This document shows positions 18,559-27,442 of a DNA stretch of 64,000 nt, piece by piece. Positions within the stretch are counted from its first letter, which is position 1. The number at the start of each line of letters is the position of its first letter. A program made the translations under genes and the position numbers. The DNA is from Serratia marcescens (GTDB lineage Bacteria > Pseudomonadota > Gammaproteobacteria > Enterobacterales > Enterobacteriaceae). The stretch spans positions 62,001 to 126,000 of the forward strand of contig NZ_MJAO01000008.1 in NCBI RefSeq assembly GCF_001902635.1, written 5' to 3'. The notes below the pieces were generated by a model. It saw only the letters and a list, made by a program, of their open reading frames with translations, had not been told where the DNA came from and searched no databases.

Positions 18559-19428
18559 TTATGTCTCTCCGGCGGCCATCGCATCGACCCCTTGGGGATG
18601 TGCTCCGCCAGGTTCCATGATCCTCTGGTGACCGCGAATGGCGGTAGGGGCAAAACCGAAGCGCTTGCGAAAACGCTCGGCGAAACGCGATGCGCTTTCA
18701 TAGCCGACATGCTGCGCGATAACGGAGATCGGCCAGTCGGTCGACTGCAGCAGGGCCAGCGCGCTGCTCATGCGCACGTCGATCATCAGGTTGCGCAACG
18801 CGGTATTCTCCATCGACAGTTTACGGCGCAACATCACTTCGCTCATCGACAGGCTTTCCGCCACCTTGGCTGCCGTCCAGATGCTGTGCGGATCGGTCGC
18901 CAGACAGCGGCGCACGCGCTGCGTCAGATCTTTCGCTTCATTGTGAATGAAGCGAATGCCGAATTGCGCCAGCCACAGCAGAATTTCCAGCATCTTGTGC
19001 CGCACGATGATGGTGGGAAAACGCTGCCGGAGCGCCAGCGCCAGGCTGGTGGTCTCAAAACTGTGTTTCAGGGCGCAGGGAGGATTGCGCAGTGCCAGTA
19101 CGGCGTCGAACGGCATCGGCGCCGGCGATGCTTCCGCCGGGGGCTGGATAGTGAGCAACAGCGGATCGCAAGTCAGCAACTGGCAGCTGAAAACACCTTC
19201 TGCGGATGGGCCGTTAATAATATCCACCGTTTGACCGCCGTCGATAATCAACAGCTCGCCGGGATGAGCCACCACTTCGCGTTGTTGCCAGCGCACGCGC
19301 TTATGGCCTTGTTGTACCAGATACAGATGTGGTTGCTCAAAATAGACTGAAGGGAATAATAATTCAGTATGCTGAATGATGTGCGCTGAGGCGCCAATTC
19401 CAGGACAGAGATTAATTGTACGTTCCAT
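18559..19428 (-). CDS. AraC-family transcriptional regulator
   Basis: 289 aa. N-terminal sensing domain (about residues 10-160) with AHPGELLIIDGGQTVDI, C-terminal double-HTH domain (about 175-275): TAAKVAESLSMSEVMLRRKL and ISVIAQHVGYESASRFAERF-RKRFG, the AraC signature. It stands alone between the small-protein genes and fliT, not in any flagellar operon. The overall layout resembles enteric activators of surface and virulence functions, but no target can be assigned. It could control motility genes given its location; that is inference only. Confidence 0.85.
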   Translation of the reverse strand: MERTINLCPGIGASAHIIQHTELLFPSVYFEQPHLYLVQQGHKRVRWQQREVVAHPGELLIIDGGQTVDIINGPSAEGVFSCQLLTCDPLLLTIQPPAEASPAPMPFDAVLALRNPPCALKHSFETTSLALALRQRFPTIIVRHKMLEILLWLAQFGIRFIHNEAKDLTQRVRRCLATDPHSIWTAAKVAESLSMSEVMLRRKLSMENTALRNLMIDVRMSSALALLQSTDWPISVIAQHVGYESASRFAERFRKRFGFAPTAIRGHQRIMEPGGAHPQGVDAMAAGET

Positions 19429-19736
19429 CGATATTCATTTCGCAGCCATTATCTGAGAATATCTTTACGCTTTGATGGGCGTCGGAGCAACATTTTTCCA
19501 TGAGCCGTGAAACACAGCTGCGTGTTTTATCTATCAAAAATCAATTTCCTGCTGAACAGAAAACGTCCGTGTCGGGATGATGTTTATCCATTAAAGTGAG
19601 AGCGAGGCTCGAAACGCGCATTTTACCAATTACCCATAAGCTGAATAATTCAAATGGCATAGATTAATATCCTAACGTAACCCGGGGGTAATAGCGCATA
19701 GTGCTATTTAATCCATTTTTGCCGTTATTGTCGAAC
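19429..19736. other. Intergenic region between the AraC gene and fliT
   Basis: 308 nt, AT-rich. It should hold the AraC promoter (minus strand, right to left from about 19500) and the 3' end of the fliDST transcript. A short hairpin AATAGC/GCTATT is at about 19692-19711. No gene seen. Confidence 0.5.
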
Positions 19737-20105
19737 TTATCGGACCTGTGGTTCCCCCAACAGCAGCGCGCGATCGTGAAACTGGCCGTAGGTCGTGTTG
19801 ACGACGTTTTGGCGCGTTGACTGTTCGATCAGTTCTCTCAGCTCATCCATGCGCTGTTGCAGCAGGCGCTTGAGTTCGGTTTCGTTGTCGAGGATCTGCT
19901 GTAGCTTATTGCGCAACATTTCCTGTAGCGCCATCGACGGGCCGGCCTGGCCGGTAAAAGCGGCGGTTTTTTCCACCGCCGTTACGTAGGCGAATTCGAG
20001 CTCGACCAGCTCTTCCCAGCGCCCGGTCTGCGCCAGCGCGATCATCTGGCTGCTCAGGGCGTAAATTTTTTGATAGGCGGCTAATAGCTGCTGTTGACGT
20101 TCCAT
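19737..20105 (-). CDS. fliT: Flagellar export chaperone FliT
   Basis: 122 aa, helical, equal in length to E. coli FliT (121). Starts MERQQQLLAAYQKIYALSSQ; the central ETELKRLLQQRMDELRELIE helix binds the cap protein FliD. FliT also inhibits FlhDC in enterics. Last gene of fliDST, sharing one base with the fliS stop. Confidence 0.93.
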   Translation of the reverse strand: MERQQQLLAAYQKIYALSSQMIALAQTGRWEELVELEFAYVTAVEKTAAFTGQAGPSMALQEMLRNKLQQILDNETELKRLLQQRMDELRELIEQSTRQNVVNTTYGQFHDRALLLGEPQVR

Positions 20106-20515
20106 TACACGGCGTCCTGCGAAGGTTGGTAGTTGGGGCCGATCTGGCGCCAGGCGTCGGCGATGTTTTCCAGCAGTTTGACCACTTCGGCGATGGCCGC
20201 TTCGTCGTTGTGCAGGTTGGCCTGCATCAACCGACGCTTCATATAGTCGTACAACGCCGCCAGGTTTTCGGCGATCTCGCCGCCCTGCTGAGGATCGAGA
20301 CCGCCTTTCAGGCCGTTATCGATGATGTTGATGGCTTTGGACAGCGCCAGGCCTTTGCCGGCGATATCGCCCTGGTTCATCAGGATGCGTGCGCGAAGCA
20401 GGGCGCTGAGCGCCCCGTCGAACAACATCACGATTAACTGGTGCGGGCTGGCGCTCATGGCGCCGCTTTCCAGACTGACCTGTGCATAGGCCTGAGTGCC
20501 GCTTCTGTTATACAT
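20105..20515 (-). CDS. fliS: Flagellin export chaperone FliS
   Basis: 136 aa. N-terminus MYNRSGTQAYAQVSLESGAM and SPHQLIVMLFDGALSALLRA are diagnostic of FliS, which caps the C-terminus of flagellin FliC to prevent premature polymerisation. Same length as E. coli FliS. Lies between fliD (25 nt) and fliT (1-nt overlap). Confidence 0.97.
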   Translation of the reverse strand: MYNRSGTQAYAQVSLESGAMSASPHQLIVMLFDGALSALLRARILMNQGDIAGKGLALSKAINIIDNGLKGGLDPQQGGEIAENLAALYDYMKRRLMQANLHNDEAAIAEVVKLLENIADAWRQIGPNYQPSQDAV

Positions 20516-20540
20516 GTTGTTTCTTTACCTGGTTAAGGGG

Positions 20541-21941
20541 TTATTTGAACTGTTGGGTCAAATAGTTACTGGTGCCGTTCATTTTCGACATCATGGTGTC
20601 CAGTTGAACGAACTGCTGCTTGTAGCGATCGATGGTGCTCTGAATGCTGGCCGTGACCGTGGTGATCTGGCTGTTCAGGCGATCGAGGTTGGTGTTGATG
20701 CTCTTGGTCGAGTTCTCGATGATGCCGCCGGATTTGATGTAGCTCTGGATCTCGTTGTGGATCTCGGTGGCCATGCCGGTATCTTTGCCGTTGCCGACGA
20801 AGAAGTTGCTGACCTGATCCGGTTTCTCATCCATCGCTTTTTTCAACTTGGCGCTGTCGATTTCCAGTTTGCCGGTTTTGGTGTTGGTGGAGATGCCCAG
20901 GTTGCCCAGGCCTTTCAACTCTGGGTTGTCCTGTACGGCGCTCAGGGCGCTTTTGATCGAGGACTGGATGCCGCGCAGGGTATTGTCGCCCAGCAGCGGG
21001 CCGTTGCTGGCGTTTGGTTTTTCGCCGCTCTTGACCGGGGTGTACTTGGTCAGCGAATTGAAGGTGTCCAGCAGCGAGTTATAGCTGTCGACCCACTCTT
21101 TGATCTTGTCGGTGGTGCCGGCGGTGTTGGTGCTGATTACCAGGTTTTGCTTTTCATCAGGTTTGGTTTTGGTTTTCAGATCGATGGTGACGCCCTGCAA
21201 GGCATCGCTGATCGAGTTGGTGCTGCGTTTAATGTCCGTGCCGTTCACCACCAGTTCCGCATCTTTCGGCTCTACCGTTTGTTTCATGGCGGTAGTGGTG
21301 CCGCGTGTGGCGCTGTAGTTCAGGATATCGCCCAGTTTGTCGTCATTGTCGACCTGGAGGGTAATCTTGTTGTTCTCGCCGGTGGAAGAGGAGCTGATCG
21401 CCAGCTGATAATCGTTGTCGCCGACGCGCATGATGCTGGCGTTCACGCCGGCCTTGGCGCCGTTGATGGCGTCGCGCAGTTCCACCAATGAGGTTTGATC
21501 GTCGCTGAGCGGGATCTTGGTCTCTTTCGGCGGATTGCCGGCGGTGATGGTCAGGGTACGGTCGGTGGCGCCGTCGGTGCCTAATTTAGCGGTCTGCTCG
21601 CTGATGGGCGCCTGGGTGGTCAGGGTTTGCGCCTGCGCCAGCTCCTTCACTTCTACCACGTAGTTGCCCGGCACCGCCTTGGCGTTGGTGGTGATCTTGA
21701 AGGCGTTGTGTTCGGTGGCGATGGTGGCCTTGAAGACGTCCTCTTTCGCCATCTCTTTACTGATATTGTCGAATTTTTCCAGTGCGCCTTTCAGCGTGCC
21801 GTAACCGGTCAACTGGGCGTTATAGCTGGATTGCTTGGTGGTGTAAGGGGTCAGGCGCTGTTGTTCCGCTTTAGTCAGCTTGTCCAGCAAGCCGTTGAGG
21901 TCGAGTCCTGAGCCGAGACCTAATGAACTGATCGTTGCCAT
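20541..21941 (-). CDS. fliD: Flagellar filament cap protein FliD (HAP2)
   Basis: 466 aa. Conserved N-terminal block (ISSLGLGSGLDLNGLLDKLT) and C-terminal block (SQITTVTASIQSTIDRYKQQ, MMSKMNGTSNYLTQQF). The variable middle domains form the star-shaped cap that inserts flagellin. First gene of fliDST, transcribed from a sigma-28 promoter divergent from fliC. Confidence 0.97.
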   Translation of the reverse strand: MATISSLGLGSGLDLNGLLDKLTKAEQQRLTPYTTKQSSYNAQLTGYGTLKGALEKFDNISKEMAKEDVFKATIATEHNAFKITTNAKAVPGNYVVEVKELAQAQTLTTQAPISEQTAKLGTDGATDRTLTITAGNPPKETKIPLSDDQTSLVELRDAINGAKAGVNASIMRVGDNDYQLAISSSSTGENNKITLQVDNDDKLGDILNYSATRGTTTAMKQTVEPKDAELVVNGTDIKRSTNSISDALQGVTIDLKTKTKPDEKQNLVISTNTAGTTDKIKEWVDSYNSLLDTFNSLTKYTPVKSGEKPNASNGPLLGDNTLRGIQSSIKSALSAVQDNPELKGLGNLGISTNTKTGKLEIDSAKLKKAMDEKPDQVSNFFVGNGKDTGMATEIHNEIQSYIKSGGIIENSTKSINTNLDRLNSQITTVTASIQSTIDRYKQQFVQLDTMMSKMNGTSNYLTQQFK

Positions 21942-21981
21942 TGGTAATTCTCCTTGATAATGACTTTATTCGCTTTACGCG

Positions 21982-22008
21982 TTATCGGCTCAGTGAAGAA
22001 AAAGTTTA
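21982..22008 (-). promoter_or_regulatory. Sigma-28 promoter of fliDST
   Basis: Read on the minus strand: TAAACTTT (-35, 22008-22001), 11 nt, GCCGATAA (-10, 21989-21982). One mismatch to TAAAGTTT, perfect -10 and spacing; 41 nt before the fliD start. Confidence 0.85.
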
Positions 22009-22101
22009 CCGAAAAAAACAAAAAACCGATGGCGCAATAGAAGAGGGAAAAAACGCGTTATTTCCGCCATTGCCGCAGACGCAAAAAAATTAAAAAATTT
22101 C

Positions 22102-22128
22102 TAAAGGTTGTTAGGGGAGGGCCGATAC
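22102..22128 (+). promoter_or_regulatory. Sigma-28 promoter of fliC
   Basis: TAAAGGTT (22102-22109), 11 nt, GCCGATAC (22121-22128): one mismatch in each hexamer-like element, exact spacing. It gives a leader of about 80-90 nt before fliC. Confidence 0.85.
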
Positions 22129-22221
22129 CTGAGGGGACGGTGGTTGACGCCGTGGGCAAACAAGCCCGAACCTTTTAACTGTGTTGCGAAGAACGCAACT
22201 GACTCGTAAGGAAAGCAAACA

Positions 22222-23277
22222 ATGGCACAAGTAATCAACACTAACAGCCTGTCTCTGATGGCGCAGAACAACCTGAACAAATCTCAGTCTTCTTTGGGCA
22301 CTGCGATTGAGCGTCTGTCTTCCGGTCTGCGTATCAACAGCGCTAAAGACGACGCTGCGGGTCAGGCGATCTCCAACCGTTTCACCGCTAACATCAAAGG
22401 TCTGACTCAGGCTTCTCGCAACGCCAACGACGGTATCTCTCTGGCGCAGACCACTGAAGGCGCACTGAACGAAGTTAACGACAACCTGCAGAACATCCGT
22501 CGTCTGACCGCACAGGCTCTGAACGGCTCCAACTCTACCAGCGACCTGAAATCCATCCAGGACGAAGTTACTCAGCGTCTGGCTGAAATCAACCGCATCT
22601 CCGAGCAGACTGACTTCAACGGCGTGAAAGTGCTGAGCAGCGATCAGAAACTGACCATCCAGGTTGGCGCTAACGACGGTGAAACCATCGATATCGATCT
22701 GAAAAAAATCGACGCTAAGCAACTGGGTCTGGATACCTTCGACGTTACAACTAAATCTGCAAAAGCTGGCGCTGAAATTACTGCTGGCACCAAGATTAAC
22801 GTTGATAGCGATCCGACTAAACAGGCAGACGCTGATGTAACTGGTCTGGCTGCAGGCAAAACTTTGGTTTCCGGTACTGATGCAAACGGCAAAGCTGCTT
22901 ACTTCATCGCGACTAAAGATGCAGCGACTGGTGCAACTTCTTACACCAAAGCAGCTGTTGCAGATGACGGTAAAGTGACTGACTCCGGTACAGACGCTGG
23001 CGTTAAGAGCCCACTGGATACCCTGGACAAAGCGCTGGCACAGGTTGACGGCCTGCGTTCTTCCCTGGGTGCGGTACAGAACCGTTTCGATTCTGTTATC
23101 AACAACCTGAACAGCACCGTTAACAACCTGGCTGCTTCTCAGTCTCGTATCCAGGATGCTGACTACGCGACCGAAGTGTCCAACATGAGCCGTGCCAACA
23201 TCCTGCAACAGGCTGGCACCTCTGTTCTGGCACAGGCTAACCAGTCTACTCAGAACGTACTGTCCCTGCTGCGTTAA
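22222..23277 (+). CDS. fliC: Flagellin FliC
   Basis: 351 aa, the size of the S. marcescens flagellin. Conserved N-terminal D0/D1 (MAQVINTNSLSLMAQNNLNK, SGLRINSAKDDAAGQAISNR) and C-terminal D1/D0 (NNLNSTVNNLAASQSRIQDA, TSVLAQANQSTQNVLSLLR) flank a short Thr/Ala/Lys-rich variable segment (about residues 170-255). Codon use is strongly biased to CTG, CGT, AAC and GGT, unlike the GC-rich neighbours, as expected for a very highly expressed protein. Start follows TAAGGAAAG. Ends in a strong terminator. Confidence 0.98.
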   Translation: MAQVINTNSLSLMAQNNLNKSQSSLGTAIERLSSGLRINSAKDDAAGQAISNRFTANIKGLTQASRNANDGISLAQTTEGALNEVNDNLQNIRRLTAQALNGSNSTSDLKSIQDEVTQRLAEINRISEQTDFNGVKVLSSDQKLTIQVGANDGETIDIDLKKIDAKQLGLDTFDVTTKSAKAGAEITAGTKINVDSDPTKQADADVTGLAAGKTLVSGTDANGKAAYFIATKDAATGATSYTKAAVADDGKVTDSGTDAGVKSPLDTLDKALAQVDGLRSSLGAVQNRFDSVINNLNSTVNNLAASQSRIQDADYATEVSNMSRANILQQAGTSVLAQANQSTQNVLSLLR

Positions 23278-23305
23278 TCGTCTCTCCCGATTAACTGTCG
23301 CATGA

Positions 23306-23330
23306 AACCCCGCTTCGGCGGGGTTTTTTT
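23306..23330 (+). terminator. Intrinsic terminator of fliC
   Basis: AACCCCGC (23306-23313), TTCG tetraloop, GCGGGGTT (23318-23325), then continuing T-run to 23330. Confidence 0.95.
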
Positions 23331-23458
23331 ATGCTCGCGCATCGCGCGGTTATTACATGGCGCAAATAAAGCCCGTTTTGTGCGACTGTTCAGCCGATTG
23401 GCATTCCGCCCCCTACGCATAATAGCGCTGACTCTCTTATCCGCAGGTTTAAGACATA

Positions 23459-24181
23459 GTGAGCGATCTGTATACCGCCGAAGGCGTGATGGACAAAAAT
23501 TCTCTCTGGCTGCGCTACGTCCCGTTAGTGCGCCACGAGGCGTTGCGCCTGCAGGTCAGGCTGCCCGCCAGCGTGGAGCTCGACGACTTGCTGCAGGCCG
23601 GGGGAATCGGGCTATTGAACGCCGTTGAGCGTTATGACGCCTTACAGGGAACCGCCTTTACCACCTATGCGGTGCAACGCATTCGCGGCGCAATGCTCGA
23701 CGAGCTGCGCAGCCGTGACTGGGTGCCGCGCAGCGTGCGGCGCCATGCGCGCGAGGTCGCGCAGGTAATGCGGCAACTGGAACAGCGTTATGGCCGTCCG
23801 GCGAGCGAGACGGAAGTGGCGCAGACGCTGAATATCTCTCTGGATGAGTACCGTCAAATTCTGTTGGACACCAATAACAGCCAGCTTTTCTCCTACGACG
23901 AATGGCGCGAGGAGCATGGCGAGAACGCGGAACCGATGCTGGAAGGGCATGAAGAGGCCAATCCGCTGCATCACCTGTTGGAAGGCAGCCTGCGCCAGCG
24001 AGTGATCGACGCCATCGAGGCGTTGCCGGAGCGCGAGAAAATGGTGCTGACGTTGTATTACCAGGAAGAGTTGAATCTGAAGGAGATCGGCGCCGTGCTG
24101 GACGTTGGGGAATCCCGCGTCAGCCAGCTGCACAGTCAGGCGATCAAACGGCTGCGTGCGCGGCTGGCGAACGACACCTGA
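23459..24181 (+). CDS. fliA: Flagellar sigma factor FliA (sigma-28)
   Basis: 240 aa from GTG 23459, the same start codon type and position as E. coli fliA. Sigma region 2 (ELDDLLQAGGIGLLNAVERY, TFTTYAVQRIRGAMLDELR-like) and region 4 (EKMVLTLYYQEELNLKEIGA, GESRVSQLHSQAIKRLR) are nearly identical to E. coli. It transcribes the class 3 genes, including the flgK, fliD and fliC promoters seen in this window. Likely in an operon with fliZ. Confidence 0.98.
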   Translation: MSDLYTAEGVMDKNSLWLRYVPLVRHEALRLQVRLPASVELDDLLQAGGIGLLNAVERYDALQGTAFTTYAVQRIRGAMLDELRSRDWVPRSVRRHAREVAQVMRQLEQRYGRPASETEVAQTLNISLDEYRQILLDTNNSQLFSYDEWREEHGENAEPMLEGHEEANPLHHLLEGSLRQRVIDAIEALPEREKMVLTLYYQEELNLKEIGAVLDVGESRVSQLHSQAIKRLRARLANDT

Positions 24182-24236
24182 CGGCGGCCCGCCGCCTCTC
24201 AACTCGATGACTCATGCGACAATCGGACTGCCCTTT

Positions 24237-24746
24237 ATGCCAGGATTACTGTTGAAAAAACGGCCGCTTAGCCGTTACCTGAAAGACTACAAGCACAGCC
24301 AGACCCATTGCTCCCAGTGCGGCAAACTGTTGGACCGCATGGCGCTGGTGTTTCGCGGCAAGATCATCAATAAAGAAGCCATCGCGCGGATGGATCAGCC
24401 GATCGACGACGCGGTCTGGCAAAACGTGCAGCACGAGCTGACCGCGCTGTGCCGTTTTTGCAGCGAAATCTCCTGCAACAGCCACCCGAGCTATTTCGAC
24501 ATTATGGCGTTCAAACAGTACCTGTTCGAACAGACCGAGATGAGCCACAGCACCATCCGCGAGTACGTGGTGCGGCTGCGCCGGTTGGACGAAATGCTGG
24601 TGGCGCGCAACTACCCGGCGGACAAGTTCGCCAACAGCGCCAGCCATCAGCGCATCATCGACGATCTGCCTACCGCGGGGCACAACAACTATCGCATTGC
24701 GCTGCGTAAATACGACCAATACCTCGCCTGGCAACGCAGCTACTGA
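24237..24746 (+). CDS. fliZ: Flagella regulatory protein FliZ
   Basis: 169 aa with start at ATG 24237 (MPGLLLKKRPLSRYLKDYKH). No start has a good ribosome site; an in-frame ATG at 24207 is the alternative. The N-terminal KRPLSRYLKDYKHSQTHCSQ with Cys pairs and the core-binding-like FEQTEMSHSTIREYVVRLRR match E. coli FliZ. FliZ antagonises sigma-S promoters and raises FlhDC activity. 55 nt after fliA. A hairpin follows at 24753-24772. Confidence 0.92.
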   Translation: MPGLLLKKRPLSRYLKDYKHSQTHCSQCGKLLDRMALVFRGKIINKEAIARMDQPIDDAVWQNVQHELTALCRFCSEISCNSHPSYFDIMAFKQYLFEQTEMSHSTIREYVVRLRRLDEMLVARNYPADKFANSASHQRIIDDLPTAGHNNYRIALRKYDQYLAWQRSY

Positions 24747-24752
24747 GGTCTT

Positions 24753-24772
24753 CCCCGGCCAGCCGGTCGGGG
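24753..24772 (+). terminator. Stem-loop after fliZ
   Basis: CCCCGGCC (24753-24760) pairs with CGGTCGGGG-side bases 24765-24772 (one G-T pair), tetraloop AGCC. No long T-run. It may separate fliAZ from dcyD. Confidence 0.45.
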
Positions 24773-24868
24773 TCTGTGATTCCCCCGCGATAAAGGATGA
24801 TTATTCGGTTCACATCTGATAAATCTATCGCTTATCAGACGTTGATACTCGATTCCCTGGGGGAAGTA

Positions 24869-25861
24869 GTGAACCTGCAACAGCAACTGGCGCAATTCCC
24901 GCGCCTGGATTTGGTTGGCTCTGCCACACCGCTCGAAAAACTGTCCCGTCTTTCCGATTACCTCGGCCGCGAAATTTACCTTAAACGTGACGATGTCACA
25001 CCTGTCGCGATGGGCGGCAACAAACTGAGAAAGCTGGAGTTTCTGGCCGCAGATGCGCTGCGGCAGGGCGCAGATACGCTGGTGACCGCCGGCGCCATTC
25101 AATCCAACCACGTGCGCCAGACGGCGGCGGTGGCGGCGAAATTGGGCCTGCACTGCGTCGCGCTGTTGGAAAACCCGATCGACACCCGCGCAGAAAACTA
25201 CCTGACCAACGGCAATCGCCTGCTGCTCGGCCTGTTCAACGCCGAAGTGGTGATGTGCGAAGCGCTGCACGATCCGCAGCAGCAGCTGGCGGAACTGGCG
25301 ACGCGCCTTGAGGCGCAGGGCTTTCGGCCTTACGTGGTGCCGGTAGGCGGCTCCAATGCGCTGGGCGCGCTGGGGTATGTGCAGTGCGCATTGGAAATCG
25401 CCGAGCAGAGCCAACGCAGCAACGTGGCATTCAGCTCCGTGGTGGTGGCTTCCGGCAGCGCCGGTACCCACGCCGGGCTGGCGGTGGGCCTGCAACAGCT
25501 GTTGCCGGAAAGCGAACTGATCGGCGTGACGGTCTCGCGCACCGTGATCGATCAGCTGCCGAAGGTGGAGCAGATCCAGAAAGCATTGGCTTGTTCGCTG
25601 AATATCGATGAGCTGGCGCCGATCGCGTTGTGGGACGATTACTTCGCGCCGCAGTACGGCATGCCGAACGAAGAAGGCATGGCGGCGGTGCAGCTGCTGG
25701 CGCAGCAAGAGGGCGTGTTGCTGGATCCGGTGTACACCGGCAAGGCGATGGCCGGTTTGATCGACGGCATCGCCCAGCGGCGTTTCCGCGATGATGGCCC
25801 CATTCTGTTCGTTCACACCGGCGGCGCGCCGGCGCTGTTCGCCTACCATCCGCAGGTGTAA
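24869..25861 (+). CDS. dcyD: D-cysteine desulfhydrase DcyD
   Basis: 330 aa from GTG 24869, which has a GGGGGAAG site four bases before it and gives the E. coli length (328). An ATG at 24797 in the same frame has its only AAGG directly abutting, so it is rejected. PLP fold-type II enzyme: [20 protein letters not shown] holds the PLP-binding Lys, and [13 protein letters not shown] the phosphate cup. It splits D-cysteine to pyruvate, ammonia and sulfide. It precedes the cystine transporter tcyJLN, as in E. coli, so supplied thiols and their breakdown are co-located. Confidence 0.95.
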   Translation: MNLQQQLAQFPRLDLVGSATPLEKLSRLSDYLGREIYLKRDDVTPVAMGGNKLRKLEFLAADALRQGADTLVTAGAIQSNHVRQTAAVAAKLGLHCVALLENPIDTRAENYLTNGNRLLLGLFNAEVVMCEALHDPQQQLAELATRLEAQGFRPYVVPVGGSNALGALGYVQCALEIAEQSQRSNVAFSSVVVASGSAGTHAGLAVGLQQLLPESELIGVTVSRTVIDQLPKVEQIQKALACSLNIDELAPIALWDDYFAPQYGMPNEEGMAAVQLLAQQEGVLLDPVYTGKAMAGLIDGIAQRRFRDDGPILFVHTGGAPALFAYHPQV

Positions 25862-25976
25862 ACACCGCTTGTTATTCCATTTTGAACTATATTTATAAAG
25901 TTATATTCCTTTATGCGGGCGGTCGCACTGTTAAAGTGCTGATATCAAAAAAGATAAACAACACACAGGGGTGTTT

Positions 25977-26777
25977 ATGATATTTGCAAAAGTTCGTCGT
26001 CAATGGCTGTTGGGCGTGGTGGGTGTCGCGTTGGCCGCCGGTTTGACGACCCAAACCTATGCCGCCGACAATCTGCTGCAGCAGGTGAAACAGCGTGGCA
26101 CGCTGATCGTCGGTCTGGAAGGCACTTATCCGCCGTTCAGCTTCCAGGGTGAAGACGGCAAGCTGACCGGTTTCGAAGTGGATTTCGCCAACGCGTTGGC
26201 GGAACATCTGGGCGTGAAAGCCAAGCTGAACCCGACCAAGTGGGACGGTATGTTGGCCTCGCTGGAGTCGAAACGCATCGACGTGGTGATCAACCAGGTG
26301 ACCATCTCTCCCGAGCGTCAGAAGAAATATGACTTCTCCACCCCTTACACCGTTTCCGGCATTCAGGCGCTGGTGAAGAAGGGGAACGAAGGCACCATCA
26401 CCAAGCCGGACGATCTGAAGGGCAAGAAGGTCGGCGTTGGCCTCGGTACCAACTATGAGCAATGGCTGCGTGCGAACGTGCAGGGCGTAGATGTGCGCAC
26501 TTACGACGACGATCCGACCAAGTATCAGGATCTGCGCGTCGGTCGCATCAACGCCATTCTGGTGGATCGCCTGGCGGCGCTGGATCTGGTGAAGAAAACC
26601 GGCGATACGCTGGCGGTGGCCGGCCCGGCGTTCTCTCGCCAGGAGTCCGGCGTGGCGCTGCGCAAGAGCAACCCGGAGCTGCTGGCCGCAATTGACCAGG
26701 CGATCGCCGACATGCAAAAAGACGGCACGATGGCGAAGATCTCCGAGAAATGGTTTGGCGCGGACGTAACTAAATAA
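25977..26777 (+). CDS. tcyJ: Cystine ABC transporter, periplasmic binding protein TcyJ (FliY)
   Basis: 266 aa from ATG 25977 (AGGGG five bases upstream); a GTG two codons earlier is the alternative. Signal peptide about residues 1-27 (ending TQTYAAD). SBP family 3 core: GTYPPFSFQGEDGKLTGFEV, DVVINQVTISPERQKKYDFS, and the C-terminal SEKWFGADVTK identical to E. coli. Binds L-cystine in the periplasm. Its stop overlaps the tcyL start (TAATG). Confidence 0.97.
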   Translation: MIFAKVRRQWLLGVVGVALAAGLTTQTYAADNLLQQVKQRGTLIVGLEGTYPPFSFQGEDGKLTGFEVDFANALAEHLGVKAKLNPTKWDGMLASLESKRIDVVINQVTISPERQKKYDFSTPYTVSGIQALVKKGNEGTITKPDDLKGKKVGVGLGTNYEQWLRANVQGVDVRTYDDDPTKYQDLRVGRINAILVDRLAALDLVKKTGDTLAVAGPAFSRQESGVALRKSNPELLAAIDQAIADMQKDGTMAKISEKWFGADVTK

Positions 26778-27439
26778 TGCACGAAAGTATTCAACTGGCG
26801 CTGGATTCAGCGCCATTTTTATTGAAGGGCGCGATACTGACGCTCCAGCTCAGTCTGGGCGGCATGGCGTTCGGCCTGCTGCTCGGTTTTCTGCTGGCGC
26901 TGATGCGCCTTTCGCCGCTTTGGCCACTGTCGTGGCTGTCGCGCATCTATGTGTCGCTGTTCCGCGGCACGCCGTTGATCGCCCAGTTGTTTATGATCTA
27001 TTACGGCCTGCCGCAGTTCGGCGTCGAGTTCGATCCCTTTCCGGCGGCGCTGATCGGCCTGTCGCTCAATACCGCCGCCTATACCTCGGAAACGCTGCGC
27101 GCGGCGATTTCGTCGATCGACAAAGGGCAGTGGGAGGCCGCCGCCAGCATCGGCATGACCCGTTGGCAAACCCTGCGCCGGGTGATCCTGCCGCAGGCGG
27201 CGCGCACTGCCTTGCCGCCGCTGGGCAACAGCTTTATCGGCCTGGTGAAAGACACCTCGCTGGCAGCCACCATTCAGGTGCCGGAACTGTTCCGTCAGGC
27301 GCAGCTGATCACCTCGCGCACGCTGGAAGTGTTCACCATGTACTTGGCGGCATCGCTGATTTATTGGGTGATGGCGACTCTGCTTTCCGCGCTGCAAAAC
27401 CGTCTGGAAGCCCACGTTAATCGCCAGGATCAGGAGTAG
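26777..27439 (+). CDS. tcyL: Cystine ABC transporter permease TcyL
   Basis: 220 aa, about five membrane helices. The permease-ATPase coupling motif EAAASIGMTRWQTLRRVILP (EAA loop) is present at about residues 118-137. It forms the membrane channel for cystine with TcyN. One-base overlap with tcyJ and 3-nt gap to tcyN indicate a tight operon. E. coli TcyL is 222 aa. Confidence 0.96.
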   Translation: MHESIQLALDSAPFLLKGAILTLQLSLGGMAFGLLLGFLLALMRLSPLWPLSWLSRIYVSLFRGTPLIAQLFMIYYGLPQFGVEFDPFPAALIGLSLNTAAYTSETLRAAISSIDKGQWEAAASIGMTRWQTLRRVILPQAARTALPPLGNSFIGLVKDTSLAATIQVPELFRQAQLITSRTLEVFTMYLAASLIYWVMATLLSALQNRLEAHVNRQDQE

Positions 27440-27442
27440 CGC

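Noticed and set aside
23393-23400. GCCGATTG before fliA as a sigma-28 promoter
   Set aside because: No matching -35 at the required spacing; TAAAGCCC is 18 nt away instead of 11.
24797-24868. Longer dcyD starting at ATG 24797
   Set aside because: Its only purine-rich site abuts the ATG; GTG 24869 has a proper site and gives the family length.
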